Of a stretch of 64,000 bases of DNA, positions 17,535 through 26,029 are shown in pieces; position 1 is the first letter of the stretch; every line of letters starts with the position of its first letter. The stretch spans positions 620,001-684,000 of the forward strand of contig CAMLMH010000001.1 of NCBI GenBank assembly GCA_946481315.1, given 5' to 3'. This stretch comes from an uncultured Bacteriovorax sp. GTDB lineage: Bacteria; Bdellovibrionota; Bacteriovoracia; Bacteriovoracales; Bacteriovoracaceae. Position numbers and translations under genes: made by a program. Below the pieces are notes generated by a model. That model searched no databases. It had not been told where the DNA came from and was given only the letters and a program-made list of their open reading frames with translations.

Positions 17535-18263
17535 ATGTTTAACCAAACGCAGTCCCATCAAAAAAATCACAAAGGCGGGGCAATCGGATCGCAAAGTTCG
17601 AAAGGTCCGGTCTTTTACTGTGAAGATGTATCCGTTGAATTCGGAGAGATTCGCGCTTTAAAAAATGTTCAGCTGACAATTGAACGCGGTGAAATTATTT
17701 TTGTAACCGGAGCAAGTGGAGCAGGAAAAACCACACTCCTCAAGGTTTTATCCGGTCTTCAAAATCCTACTCACGGAAAAATTATTCGTCCTGATTTTTT
17801 CTCCGGTAAGAAAAATCTTTTTATCTCCAATGTTTTTCAGGATCTTCGTCTGATGGGCAGATATACCTGTGAAGAAAACCTGATGTTTGCTTACGATTCA
17901 TCTGTCTACAACTCTAAGAGCGAATTCATTACAGATATGCATGAACTATCCCGCATCCTGGGAATCAAAGACCGTTTAGGCCTGAAAGTAAATGATGCTA
18001 ATGGTGGTCTAAAGCAGAAAGTAGCTATTATCCGTGCACTTTTGACCCGTCCTGATGTTCTGATTGCGGATGAGCCAACTTCTTCTCTGGATATCGATAA
18101 CACCAGAAGACTTTTTGATGTGCTCAATCTCTACAACACCAAAAGAGGTTTAACCGTTATCTGGGCCACACACAATAAGGAACTCATAAAGAGTTTCACC
18201 GGCCGAATCATTCACCTGGACAATGGACGTTTAGTGTATTCGGGGCATGCATGTTTTATCTAA
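17535..18263 (+). CDS. ftsE: Cell-division ABC ATPase FtsE
   Basis: 242 residues. Walker A is GASGAGKTT (59-67), the Q-loop is NVFQDLRL, Walker B is VLIADE (175-180) and the H-loop is WATHNKE. It pairs with the FtsX-like gene that overlaps it by 13 bases. FtsEX spans the inner membrane and drives periplasmic amidase activators during septal wall splitting. Two oddities: a Gln/His/Lys/Gly-rich N-terminal extension of about 25 residues, and a signature motif reading NGGLKQK where LSGGEQQR is usual. Despite this, position and partners support FtsE. Confidence 0.85.
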   Translation: MFNQTQSHQKNHKGGAIGSQSSKGPVFYCEDVSVEFGEIRALKNVQLTIERGEIIFVTGASGAGKTTLLKVLSGLQNPTHGKIIRPDFFSGKKNLFISNVFQDLRLMGRYTCEENLMFAYDSSVYNSKSEFITDMHELSRILGIKDRLGLKVNDANGGLKQKVAIIRALLTRPDVLIADEPTSSLDIDNTRRLFDVLNLYNTKRGLTVIWATHNKELIKSFTGRIIHLDNGRLVYSGHACFI

Positions 18264-19048
18264 TTCAGTTTTTTAAAATTTTAAAAAAATCACCGTTGCG
18301 TGGTTTTTTTCTATTTCTCTTTTCCTTAATTCTGGTCTTGTCGATTGGTCAGAAAAACTATCTCGAAGAACAATTCACAAAAATGATCCCGGAAAACAAA
18401 GCAGGTGATTTTTTCTATGCACTGATTGCTTCCGGTGAATCCTATAATCATGTGGCCCGTCAGGTTGCTGTGCTTCCGGGTGTATTCAAAGTAGACGTTC
18501 TTTCTGAGGAGCAGATTAAAGAAGAAGTAAAATCGGTTTTAGGTACGGTACAGGCTGATTTAACGGATACGAATCTGGATCTTAATTATGCCGGATTAAA
18601 AGTTACCTATGCAAAAGATCTGAAACAAAGACCGAAAGAATTGATTCGCGAATATCTCACTCACCTAGTGGGAGAAGGGAATATTACTTTAGGAGCGATC
18701 AAAGCTCCGGATCAAATTAACGATAAACGCGCCCAGTTTATCAGCGTGATTAAAACCTGGGGATACTCGCTGTATCTTTTCATCGTTTTTATTTTCTGGA
18801 CGATCTCTTTGCTTTCAGTGAGGGTAAAAATAGCGGAAGCGGCTTACATTCTTGAGCACTATCAGCGCAAACAAAAAGTAGGTCTTAAAATGGCCATTAA
18901 TGGACTAGCGTTATTCTTTTTGATTTCAGTTGGAGCAACATTTGCTCTGGGAATCATGCCCCAAATTCTCAATTTAGTAGTCGCTTTAATGATTTTTATT
19001 TTAGGTACAGCTATTCACGCCAAGAGATATCAGTGGGAGGGCCAGTAA
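18251..19048 (+). CDS. ftsX: Cell-division permease FtsX-like
   Basis: 265 residues with the FtsX layout: one N-terminal membrane segment (residues 17-35), a periplasmic domain of about 120 residues and three C-terminal segments (about 170-192, 216-235, 237-255). The sequence is diverged from the classical family, but the overlap with ftsE and an EnvC-like gene directly behind (TAATG) fix the assignment. The periplasmic loop would be the contact for the EnvC-like coiled coil. Confidence 0.78.
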   Translation: MFYLIQFFKILKKSPLRGFFLFLFSLILVLSIGQKNYLEEQFTKMIPENKAGDFFYALIASGESYNHVARQVAVLPGVFKVDVLSEEQIKEEVKSVLGTVQADLTDTNLDLNYAGLKVTYAKDLKQRPKELIREYLTHLVGEGNITLGAIKAPDQINDKRAQFISVIKTWGYSLYLFIVFIFWTISLLSVRVKIAEAAYILEHYQRKQKVGLKMAINGLALFFLISVGATFALGIMPQILNLVVALMIFILGTAIHAKRYQWEGQ

Positions 19049-20184
19049 TGGTCCTTAACTTCCATCAACTGGCAGTGATTGCAATGCTTATGGCAGCTCC
19101 GGCTGTGGGATATTCTGCTGTTGGCTTACCAGAACAGAAAGTTGAAACTGAAGAAAAAGTCGATATTTTTGAGATGAAAAAGCGCCTCACTGAACAAACG
19201 CGCACAATTGAAAAACTCTCAAAAGAAGTTCACGAAGTCGATGTAACTCTGGGACTCAACAATAAAAAGTATCTTAAGTTAGCTGAAGAGCGCGCCCGCC
19301 TGGAGGAAGCTCTCTCTGTCGCCAAAAAAAATGCAGATCTCGAAAACGAAGGTCTTAAGAAAAGTTACACCCATACTAAAAATTTGCTGATGAGTGCTTT
19401 GCTCAATAAACTGGAAAACACAGAAAGCCCGGGATCACTGCTTTCCCGTAAAATACTGATTGAAAATCTGCAACGACGTCTGGCGGACTTAAATGGACTG
19501 ATGAAGGCCAACAAAGGCGTGCGTGATGATGTCGAATCGCTGACCGAAAAATTACAATTGTCCATGACGACCGAAAAAGATCTGCTTGCAGTGATGAATG
19601 AACTAGAGCAGAGAAAACGCGATCTGCGCGCGGAACTAGAAGCTCAGGGGCAACGCAAACAAGTCACTCAGTCCCGTTTTGATGAAATCAAAAATAAGCT
19701 GGCCATGACCCGGCATACGCAACAAAAAGCAAAACAACGTGAACAACTGGCGCCGTTGCAGGAAACTGAAGAAATTAAAATTCCATCTCAGCCTCTCGTC
19801 GGGGAGAATTATTATCCGCCGATTTACGCTCACCAGGGAATTGAATATCAAAAGAAAGGTGTGACCTTTAATTTCCAGGGTAAAAATGAAGTGCGAGCAA
19901 CTCGTGCTGGTAAAATCGTTTATAGCGGACCGCTGGCCAATTACGGTAATGTTCTCATGATCGATCACGGTAACGATACCCGAACTGTTTTGTTAGGGCA
20001 GTTTGATATCTCGGTTAAAAACGGCGAAACAGTTAAAGAAACACAGGTTGTCGGCTTCACCAATCCTAAAGGCAGCGGGTTAGGTGATGGTAGAATTTAT
20101 TTTGAAGTAAGAAAAAACAATTTAGCACAGAATACATATTTGCTTTTAGATAAAAAATCTCTCGGAAAGACTTCATCTAATTAG
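19048..20184 (+). CDS. envC: EnvC-like murein hydrolase activator (degenerate LytM)
   Basis: 378 residues. The ATG in TAATG is used, with GGAGGG upstream. A signal peptide (ending near VGYSAV) is followed by long coiled coil (about residues 35-235: MKKRLTEQTRTIEKLSKEV and similar heptads), then an M23/LytM domain (about 255-370). Metal ligands of active M23 peptidases are not conserved: the final HxH region reads VLLGQFD. This is what EnvC and NlpD activators show; they turn on amidases rather than cut the wall. Placement directly after ftsEX agrees with the FtsEX-EnvC pathway. Confidence 0.83.
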   Translation: MVLNFHQLAVIAMLMAAPAVGYSAVGLPEQKVETEEKVDIFEMKKRLTEQTRTIEKLSKEVHEVDVTLGLNNKKYLKLAEERARLEEALSVAKKNADLENEGLKKSYTHTKNLLMSALLNKLENTESPGSLLSRKILIENLQRRLADLNGLMKANKGVRDDVESLTEKLQLSMTTEKDLLAVMNELEQRKRDLRAELEAQGQRKQVTQSRFDEIKNKLAMTRHTQQKAKQREQLAPLQETEEIKIPSQPLVGENYYPPIYAHQGIEYQKKGVTFNFQGKNEVRATRAGKIVYSGPLANYGNVLMIDHGNDTRTVLLGQFDISVKNGETVKETQVVGFTNPKGSGLGDGRIYFEVRKNNLAQNTYLLLDKKSLGKTSSN

Positions 20185-20210
20185 CATCTATCCTAAGGAA
20201 GGAGTAGATT

Positions 20211-21659
20211 ATGAAGCAGGCACTTTTAGGGCTTGTGGCCGTGAGTTTAATGGCCCTCGCACCGTCAGCCGTTCTCGCCCAAACTAAAAAAGAAACAACA
20301 AATGTCAGTGATGAAGCGGAAAAGAAATCTCGCTACGAAAAACTGGAACTCTTTAACAAAGTCCTTTATCTGGTAGAGTCGCAATATTACCGCGAAGTTG
20401 ACACCCAAAAGCTGATTGAAGGTGCAATCAACGGAATGATGCAGACTCTGGATCCACACTCGGCTTATCTGGACAAAGAAGTCTTCACCAAAATGCAGGA
20501 AGAAACCTCCGGGGAATTTGGCGGATTAGGAATAGAAGTCACTCAAAAGGACGGGATTTTGGTCATTGTCACTCCGATTGAAGATTCTCCCGCTTTTAAG
20601 GCCGGCATTAAGGCCGGTGATAAAATTATTGAGATTAATCATGAATCAATGGTCGGCGTAACGCTTCAGCATGCAATTGAAAAACTTCGCGGTAAAACCA
20701 AGACTAAAATCACATTGGGGATTGCCCGGGAGGGTGTTGAAGGTATTAAAAATTTCGAGCTTACCCGGGATATTGTATATATCAAACCGGTTAAATTCGA
20801 GTTGCTGCAGGATGAATTTGCATACGTTCGCTTAACTCAGTTCCAGAAAAAGTCGACTGAGTATATTGTTGAAGCGATCAAGAAGATGCGTTCAGAATTA
20901 AAGCCGAAACAATCGCTCAAAGGAATTATTCTGGATTTAAGATCTAATCCTGGGGGATTATTGGATGAAGCTGTTGACCTGTCTTCAGTTTTCCTGAAAG
21001 AGGGTATAGTCGTTTCAACTGAAGGGCGCGATCCGAAACAAAAGGAAATTCGTTACGTTAAGAAAACCGGTCATAAAGAACTGGAAGTTCCGGTTGTCGT
21101 ATTGATTAACGGAGCCACAGCTTCCGCATCAGAAATTGTATCAGGGGCCCTGCAGGACGCTAAACGCGCCATCATTATGGGGACACAGTCTTTCGGTAAA
21201 GGTTCCGTACAATCGGTAGCCAGAATTGATGAAGAGTCAGGAGTAAAACTGACTATCGCTCAATACATGACTCCTAGTGGACGAAAAATTCAGGCCGTAG
21301 GTATTACTCCAGATGTAATCATCAGTGAAGTGGAAGCCGAGTGGGTAGATGAAAACCGTCGCGAATCCAATTTTATTCGTGAAAAAGATCTTAAAAATCA
21401 TTTGACTGCTACGATTGAAACGCCGGAAGAAAAGAAACTACGGGAAGAAGCTGAGCTGCAGGAGCGTATCGAGCGCACTGAAAAATTTAAAGCCATGCGA
21501 GAGAAAAAGAAGATCATGAAAACCAACGTGACAAAGGAAGGGCGTAGTTTTGATGAAGAATCCGGTGAGAAAAAAATTCTGCCGAAAGACGATTATCAGA
21601 TCAATCAGGCGATTAACTATATTCGCAGTATGAGTTTAATTAAAACGCTTAAATACTAA
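20211..21659 (+). CDS. ctpA: Carboxyl-terminal processing protease CtpA (S41)
   Basis: 482 residues with a signal peptide ending at VLAQTK. The S41A helical lead (ALDPHSAYLDKE type) is followed by a PDZ domain (GLGIEVTQKDGILVIV, residues about 105-190) and the protease core. The catalytic pair is S305 (NGATASASEI) and K330 (QSFGKGSVQ), with the 25-residue spacing usual for this family. The C-terminal 90 residues are charged and helical. In Pseudomonas and Escherichia such proteases degrade wall hydrolases, so its place behind an EnvC-like activator is suggestive. AAGGAAGGAG precedes the ATG, and the gene overlaps xseA by one base. Confidence 0.92.
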   Translation: MKQALLGLVAVSLMALAPSAVLAQTKKETTNVSDEAEKKSRYEKLELFNKVLYLVESQYYREVDTQKLIEGAINGMMQTLDPHSAYLDKEVFTKMQEETSGEFGGLGIEVTQKDGILVIVTPIEDSPAFKAGIKAGDKIIEINHESMVGVTLQHAIEKLRGKTKTKITLGIAREGVEGIKNFELTRDIVYIKPVKFELLQDEFAYVRLTQFQKKSTEYIVEAIKKMRSELKPKQSLKGIILDLRSNPGGLLDEAVDLSSVFLKEGIVVSTEGRDPKQKEIRYVKKTGHKELEVPVVVLINGATASASEIVSGALQDAKRAIIMGTQSFGKGSVQSVARIDEESGVKLTIAQYMTPSGRKIQAVGITPDVIISEVEAEWVDENRRESNFIREKDLKNHLTATIETPEEKKLREEAELQERIERTEKFKAMREKKKIMKTNVTKEGRSFDEESGEKKILPKDDYQINQAINYIRSMSLIKTLKY

Positions 21660-22945
21660 TGGGTCCAGAAATCAAAAAAGTTTCCGAACTCGTCGGCTCC
21701 ATCAAAAATATGCTGGAGCGTGAGTTCGTAAATGTTTCCATCGAAGGGGAAATCACCAATCTTTCGCTTTCTTCTTCTGGTCATTGGTATTTCACTCTCT
21801 CCGATAAAGATGCTTGTGTCAGTGCTGCACTCTTTAAAATGGATGCTCTTCGTAACCCGCAAATGCGTGCGATTAAAGACGGCGACAATGTCATTGTAGT
21901 CGGTGACATCAACGTTTATCCCAAACGCGGTACCTTCCAGATAATCGTTAAACGTATTGTTCCCAAAGGACAGGGAAATCTAAAAGAGCAGTTTGAGAAA
22001 CTCAAACGCCGGCTGGCAGCGGAAGGTCTATTCGATCTCGATCAGAAAAAAGCAATTCCACCGATGCCAAAAAGAGTCGCGATCATAACCGCTCAGCGTG
22101 GAGCAGCCTTGCAGGATTTTCTTAATATATATAAACGTCGCTCTCTCTGGATGGATGTGCTTGTCGTTCCGACGCTGGTTCAGGGTGACGAAGCTCCCAA
22201 AGCTTTACGGGCTTCACTCCATAATGTCATAAAATATTCCATGCAGGCCCCTCTGGAAAAAAAAATTGATGTCATTGTTCTTGCCCGGGGTGGAGGATCC
22301 CTTGAAGATTTGTGGGCCTTCAACGATGAAGGACTGGCCTATGACATTCACGCCTGTCCCATTCCGGTCATATCGGCCGTTGGCCACGAAGTTGATTTCT
22401 CCATCTCTGATTTTGTCGCTGATCACCGTTGTGAAACTCCATCAGCTGCAGCAGAAATGCTCACCCATCAACAGACTATGATTAAAGACCGGATGATTTC
22501 ATTACAGCGCAGACTCCTGTCCATGATGGAAATCAAAATGTCCCGACTGCAAACGCGATTAAAACACGCTGGGCCGCATACCGTGCTCAATATTCTGCTA
22601 AAACATATGGCGGGCCTAGAACGTCGACTTGCCCGTTGCCATATCCAGAACCGTCTGCATGAATTAACCAAAATCCATCAGTTTTATCTCGATCTTGATG
22701 ACAACCTCAATTCCCTTCAGCAGGCCATGAAAGACATGCTCCTGGACTATAAAAACCGGATAAAGTCGGCTAATGGTCTGCTGAAAGTGCTCAACCCTAA
22801 AAATGTACTGGAGCGGGGATATGGTTACGTCGAATCTGCACCGGGAAAAGTGGTCAGTGGAGTCTCACAATTTGATGAACTCGAAGCCGGGCGCGCATTG
22901 AATATACATTTCCACGATGGTACAAGAGAAGTCAAAAAAAGCTGA
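21659..22945 (+). CDS. xseA: Exodeoxyribonuclease VII large subunit
   Basis: 428 residues. The N-terminal OB-fold (FVNVSIEGEITNLSLSSSGHWYFTL) is followed by the ExoVII catalytic domain with the conserved VAIITAQRGAALQDF, VIVLARGGGSLEDLWAFNDE and ISAVGHEVDFSISDFVADHR blocks, then a long coiled coil and a C-terminal segment (NPKNVLERGYGYV). The enzyme degrades single-stranded DNA to oligonucleotides. The small subunit gene xseB, which often follows, is not in this window. Confidence 0.95.
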   Translation: MGPEIKKVSELVGSIKNMLEREFVNVSIEGEITNLSLSSSGHWYFTLSDKDACVSAALFKMDALRNPQMRAIKDGDNVIVVGDINVYPKRGTFQIIVKRIVPKGQGNLKEQFEKLKRRLAAEGLFDLDQKKAIPPMPKRVAIITAQRGAALQDFLNIYKRRSLWMDVLVVPTLVQGDEAPKALRASLHNVIKYSMQAPLEKKIDVIVLARGGGSLEDLWAFNDEGLAYDIHACPIPVISAVGHEVDFSISDFVADHRCETPSAAAEMLTHQQTMIKDRMISLQRRLLSMMEIKMSRLQTRLKHAGPHTVLNILLKHMAGLERRLARCHIQNRLHELTKIHQFYLDLDDNLNSLQQAMKDMLLDYKNRIKSANGLLKVLNPKNVLERGYGYVESAPGKVVSGVSQFDELEAGRALNIHFHDGTREVKKS

Positions 22946-22974
22946 TTTAACCCTTAATCCTTTTTTCGGACCCA

Positions 22975-24630
22975 ATGAAGTTAAAAACCAAAAGTAAGGT
23001 CATTCCAGTCATTGATCCCTCGCTTATAGCCCGCGATCATACAGCGATGCTGTCGCGTGTTTTTCAGGAAGAAAAAATAAAATTTTCCACACAGATGTCG
23101 GAAGTTGATCCGGTTTCACCGACATTATTTTTTGTCGAACACAAGAACCTGAGAAAAATCTCACATTTTAAAAATAAAATAATTGTCGTTCCCCAGACAG
23201 AACATCAAAGTCAACTGTCAGTTCATCAGCTCAATCTCAATTCATATGAAGAAATTCATTCTTTCATGAATTCTTTTTTTCAGGCTGAAAAGCGAATTGC
23301 TCTCCAGGAAAGAATTAAAGAAAGTTTTAGTGTTTACGATGAAATGAAAAAACATCTTGATCTTTCTGCCCGCGATAATCTCCCGATCGATTTGTCCCGA
23401 GCCTATGAGGGCCTGCTGGATCTGGAAATTGCTCTGTTAAAAGAAGAAAATACCCAGCGATGGAATGATCACTTTAAAACTTTTACCAAAAAAGTACCTG
23501 CTAATCTATCTTCTATGGCCCTGATTAAAAATGATCAACTTTTGCAGGAAGATCTGGTCATTGATGAAAATTTACTCATTTTGAAACTGGCTTCCCTGGA
23601 TGACTTTCTGGTGATGAGATTTAAAAACTTTGAAGCAGCTAAAGATGCTCCGCTGGTTGAACTTATTCTTTCCATGATTCACCGGATGATAAATATTGCT
23701 GACCAGAAGCTTATCAAAAGTGATGGTGAAGTGGATTTCTGGAAAAAAATATTTTCCAAGATCCCTTATCCGATGGCGGTTATTTCAAGTCTTGGAGATC
23801 TGCTGATTTACAATGAAAGTTTTGCCAAAATCGGGTTACTGCCTAAAGAATGTCAGCGCTTTAAGGATCAGGAGAGTGTAGAGCTTTATCAGCACTTTTA
23901 TAAAGTCCGCCGGATTGATTTTCCAATCAACCTGATTGATGTATCCTATTTCGTTTTCTATACCGCAGACAAAGATCAAATTCAGAAAGTAGGTGAAAAA
24001 GTCAGTAAAAAATCGACTACTATTGATGATCTGGGAATTATTTCCAGTTCAATTGCCCATGAACTAAATAATCCACTGGCGGGCATTCTCGCTGCTTTAT
24101 CTCTATTGTCACTTGAAGATGACTGGAGTCCGGATGCCATTTCTGATCTGGAAGACATGAAGAACGGGGCTAAACGCTGTAAAGAACTTATCGATATTTT
24201 TCTGGGATTTTCAAAATTTTCCCCGGCTTCAGGTGTTTTGCCCTCGATTAAAGATTCGCTGGATCAGGCAATCAACCTTCTGCGATTCAGAATGATTGAG
24301 TCCAATTTGCGTCTGGAAATGCGTTATTCTCCCACCCTGGAGCGTTTCTCCCACCAGATGAACGCCTCAATTATGTCGATGATTCTCTATCTTATTTGTT
24401 CAGAGCTGATGACGGCCTTCGCCCACCACCGGTTGATTAATCAGAATCAACAGGGACAGCTCAGCGGGGATGTTCTGGAATTCTCCAATCAGATTATTAT
24501 CCGGCTCGATCATGATTTTGAGTATGAAGATAAAATTGCTCAGTCCAAATTGATTCAGCATTTACTCATTTTTGAGAAACTGGAAATCAACTTCCTGAAA
24601 CAAGAACTGCGTTTAATCTATCGCTCTTAG
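22975..24630 (+). CDS. Histidine-kinase-like protein lacking an ATPase domain
   Basis: 551 residues, cytoplasmic (no membrane segment). A PAS-like stretch lies around residues 250-330 (FSKIPYPMAVISSLGDLLIYNESF). It is followed by a clear HisKA H-box, SSSIAHELNNPLAGILAAL (about 360-378), with the phospho-acceptor His and the second helix ending at FLGFSKFSP. The N, G1 and G2 boxes of a HATPase domain are not found in the C-terminal 150 residues. So it may be a phosphotransfer or dimerisation protein that is phosphorylated by others, or a pseudokinase. It follows xseA by 29 bases and converges on the next gene with a 5-base gap. Confidence 0.7.
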   Translation: MKLKTKSKVIPVIDPSLIARDHTAMLSRVFQEEKIKFSTQMSEVDPVSPTLFFVEHKNLRKISHFKNKIIVVPQTEHQSQLSVHQLNLNSYEEIHSFMNSFFQAEKRIALQERIKESFSVYDEMKKHLDLSARDNLPIDLSRAYEGLLDLEIALLKEENTQRWNDHFKTFTKKVPANLSSMALIKNDQLLQEDLVIDENLLILKLASLDDFLVMRFKNFEAAKDAPLVELILSMIHRMINIADQKLIKSDGEVDFWKKIFSKIPYPMAVISSLGDLLIYNESFAKIGLLPKECQRFKDQESVELYQHFYKVRRIDFPINLIDVSYFVFYTADKDQIQKVGEKVSKKSTTIDDLGIISSSIAHELNNPLAGILAALSLLSLEDDWSPDAISDLEDMKNGAKRCKELIDIFLGFSKFSPASGVLPSIKDSLDQAINLLRFRMIESNLRLEMRYSPTLERFSHQMNASIMSMILYLICSELMTAFAHHRLINQNQQGQLSGDVLEFSNQIIIRLDHDFEYEDKIAQSKLIQHLLIFEKLEINFLKQELRLIYRS

Positions 24631-24635
24631 AAAAA

Positions 24636-25928
24636 TTACAAATATATTTGCGGAAACTGATAGGTGTTGGGGTTTTGCTCAATGAATTTTTCCAATGCTT
24701 CCTTGATATCAGCATTCACGATTTTTTGCTGTGACTTATGGACACTCAGGACTTCATTGTTTTTCTTCAGGTAATTATACAAAAATGAAGAGATCACCGG
24801 CGGCAGATGATCTTTTTTTAGTTTGTTCTGATTGAGCCGAGCGCTTTTTGAGTTGATGTACTGAACCAGTTTATTTTGATGAGTCGGATAACGAAAAACA
24901 AGTTCCAGTTTCTGATGTAATGAACCCAGAGGATAAATGACATATTGTTCAGGAATAAGATGATTTAAGATGACAAAGTCAGCTGGTGTTTCCTGTGCAA
25001 TTGATGAAAGATCTTTGCGGCTCATTTCATTGAACTGACATAACATTTTCAGAATCTCTTCCTGCAGCTCATCGCTTATTTTTGAGAAATATGAGGACAT
25101 TTCAATAAGCCCCTGAAAATAAGGGCCAGTAAGCTTCAGTGTCAGGATCTCATAATCAATTGATCGGATCTTATTCAGCAGATATTTTTTTTCATCAGCA
25201 TTGGCATGGGAAGGGAATGAAAAGAGCACGACACCTTCTTTTCCTTTGAGGGTCAGCAGGAAAGGGGTAGTGAGGTCATTGATTTGGCCGGCTATAGTTT
25301 CATAGGGAACACTTTTCTTATGATTAATCCGGTCCAGTTCGAATTTATTTTTGGGATAATAGAGGCTGTTTACTTTCTGAATATTTTTATGGGTAAAAAT
25401 TGATAGATATTTTAGCAGCAGCTCTGCTGAAGCTTTTGCATCATCCAGCGCGCGGTGGGCTTTCTGATGTTTAAGATTAAAAATCTTACTCATGTAATTA
25501 AGATTGGAACTTAGTAAATTGGGAATCATGTATTTCGTCATGAGATTGGTACAGATTGCTTTATTGGCAAGTTCCGGTCTGCCTAGTCGGCGCAGAACAG
25601 AGTTAAAGAAAGGTACGTCAAATGAGGTGTTGTGAGCTACCAGAATCGACTCACCCATAAATTCCAGAATCTCATCAATAACGTCCTCGATTAAAGGAGC
25701 ATCATTGACGTCGCTTTCTTTAATGGATGTCAATTTCTGGATAAATTCAGGAATCTGTACTTCGGGCTTAATGAGAAAACTTTTTTGCGCTACAATTTCC
25801 AGGTGTTCAACTTTTACCAGGCCAATTTCGATAATTTTATCGCTGATGTGATTGCCACCGGTAGTTTCTAAATCAAAGACGCAAAAAGAGAGGGAATTAA
25901 GCAGCTCGTGAGAGGAAATCGTCGTCAT
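24636..25928 (-). CDS. DEDDh 3'-5' exonuclease with long unknown C-terminal part
   Basis: About 430 residues. The DnaQ-like exonuclease domain (residues 10-185) shows all motifs: Exo I DLETTG, Exo II HNTSFDVPF and Exo III HRALDDAKAS. It resembles the proofreading epsilon subunit of DNA polymerase III and related stand-alone exonucleases. The remaining 240 residues have no recognised domain; there is no GIY-YIG or helicase motif. The start at 25928 is chosen for AAGGA with good spacing upstream (an in-frame start further out lacks one). It is monocistronic, and the terminator of the neighbouring gene stands just upstream. Confidence 0.83.
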   Translation of the reverse strand: MTTISSHELLNSLSFCVFDLETTGGNHISDKIIEIGLVKVEHLEIVAQKSFLIKPEVQIPEFIQKLTSIKESDVNDAPLIEDVIDEILEFMGESILVAHNTSFDVPFFNSVLRRLGRPELANKAICTNLMTKYMIPNLLSSNLNYMSKIFNLKHQKAHRALDDAKASAELLLKYLSIFTHKNIQKVNSLYYPKNKFELDRINHKKSVPYETIAGQINDLTTPFLLTLKGKEGVVLFSFPSHANADEKKYLLNKIRSIDYEILTLKLTGPYFQGLIEMSSYFSKISDELQEEILKMLCQFNEMSRKDLSSIAQETPADFVILNHLIPEQYVIYPLGSLHQKLELVFRYPTHQNKLVQYINSKSARLNQNKLKKDHLPPVISSFLYNYLKKNNEVLSVHKSQQKIVNADIKEALEKFIEQNPNTYQFPQIYL

Positions 25929-25980
25929 TAGGGGTTCCTTAGTCGGACATTCGTCCGAATAGTTAGACCTCAAGTTTACA

Positions 25981-26010
25981 AAAAAAAAGGCCCCTCTACA
26001 AGAGGGGCCT
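25981..26010 (-). terminator. Rho-independent terminator of the L,D-transpeptidase gene
   Basis: Perfect 10-bp stem AGGCCCCTCT / AGAGGGGCCT with a three-base loop. On the minus strand it is followed by a run of nine T, starting 20 bases after the stop of the L,D-transpeptidase gene. Confidence 0.92.
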
Positions 26011-26029
26011 TCTGATGGGTTAAATTTTC

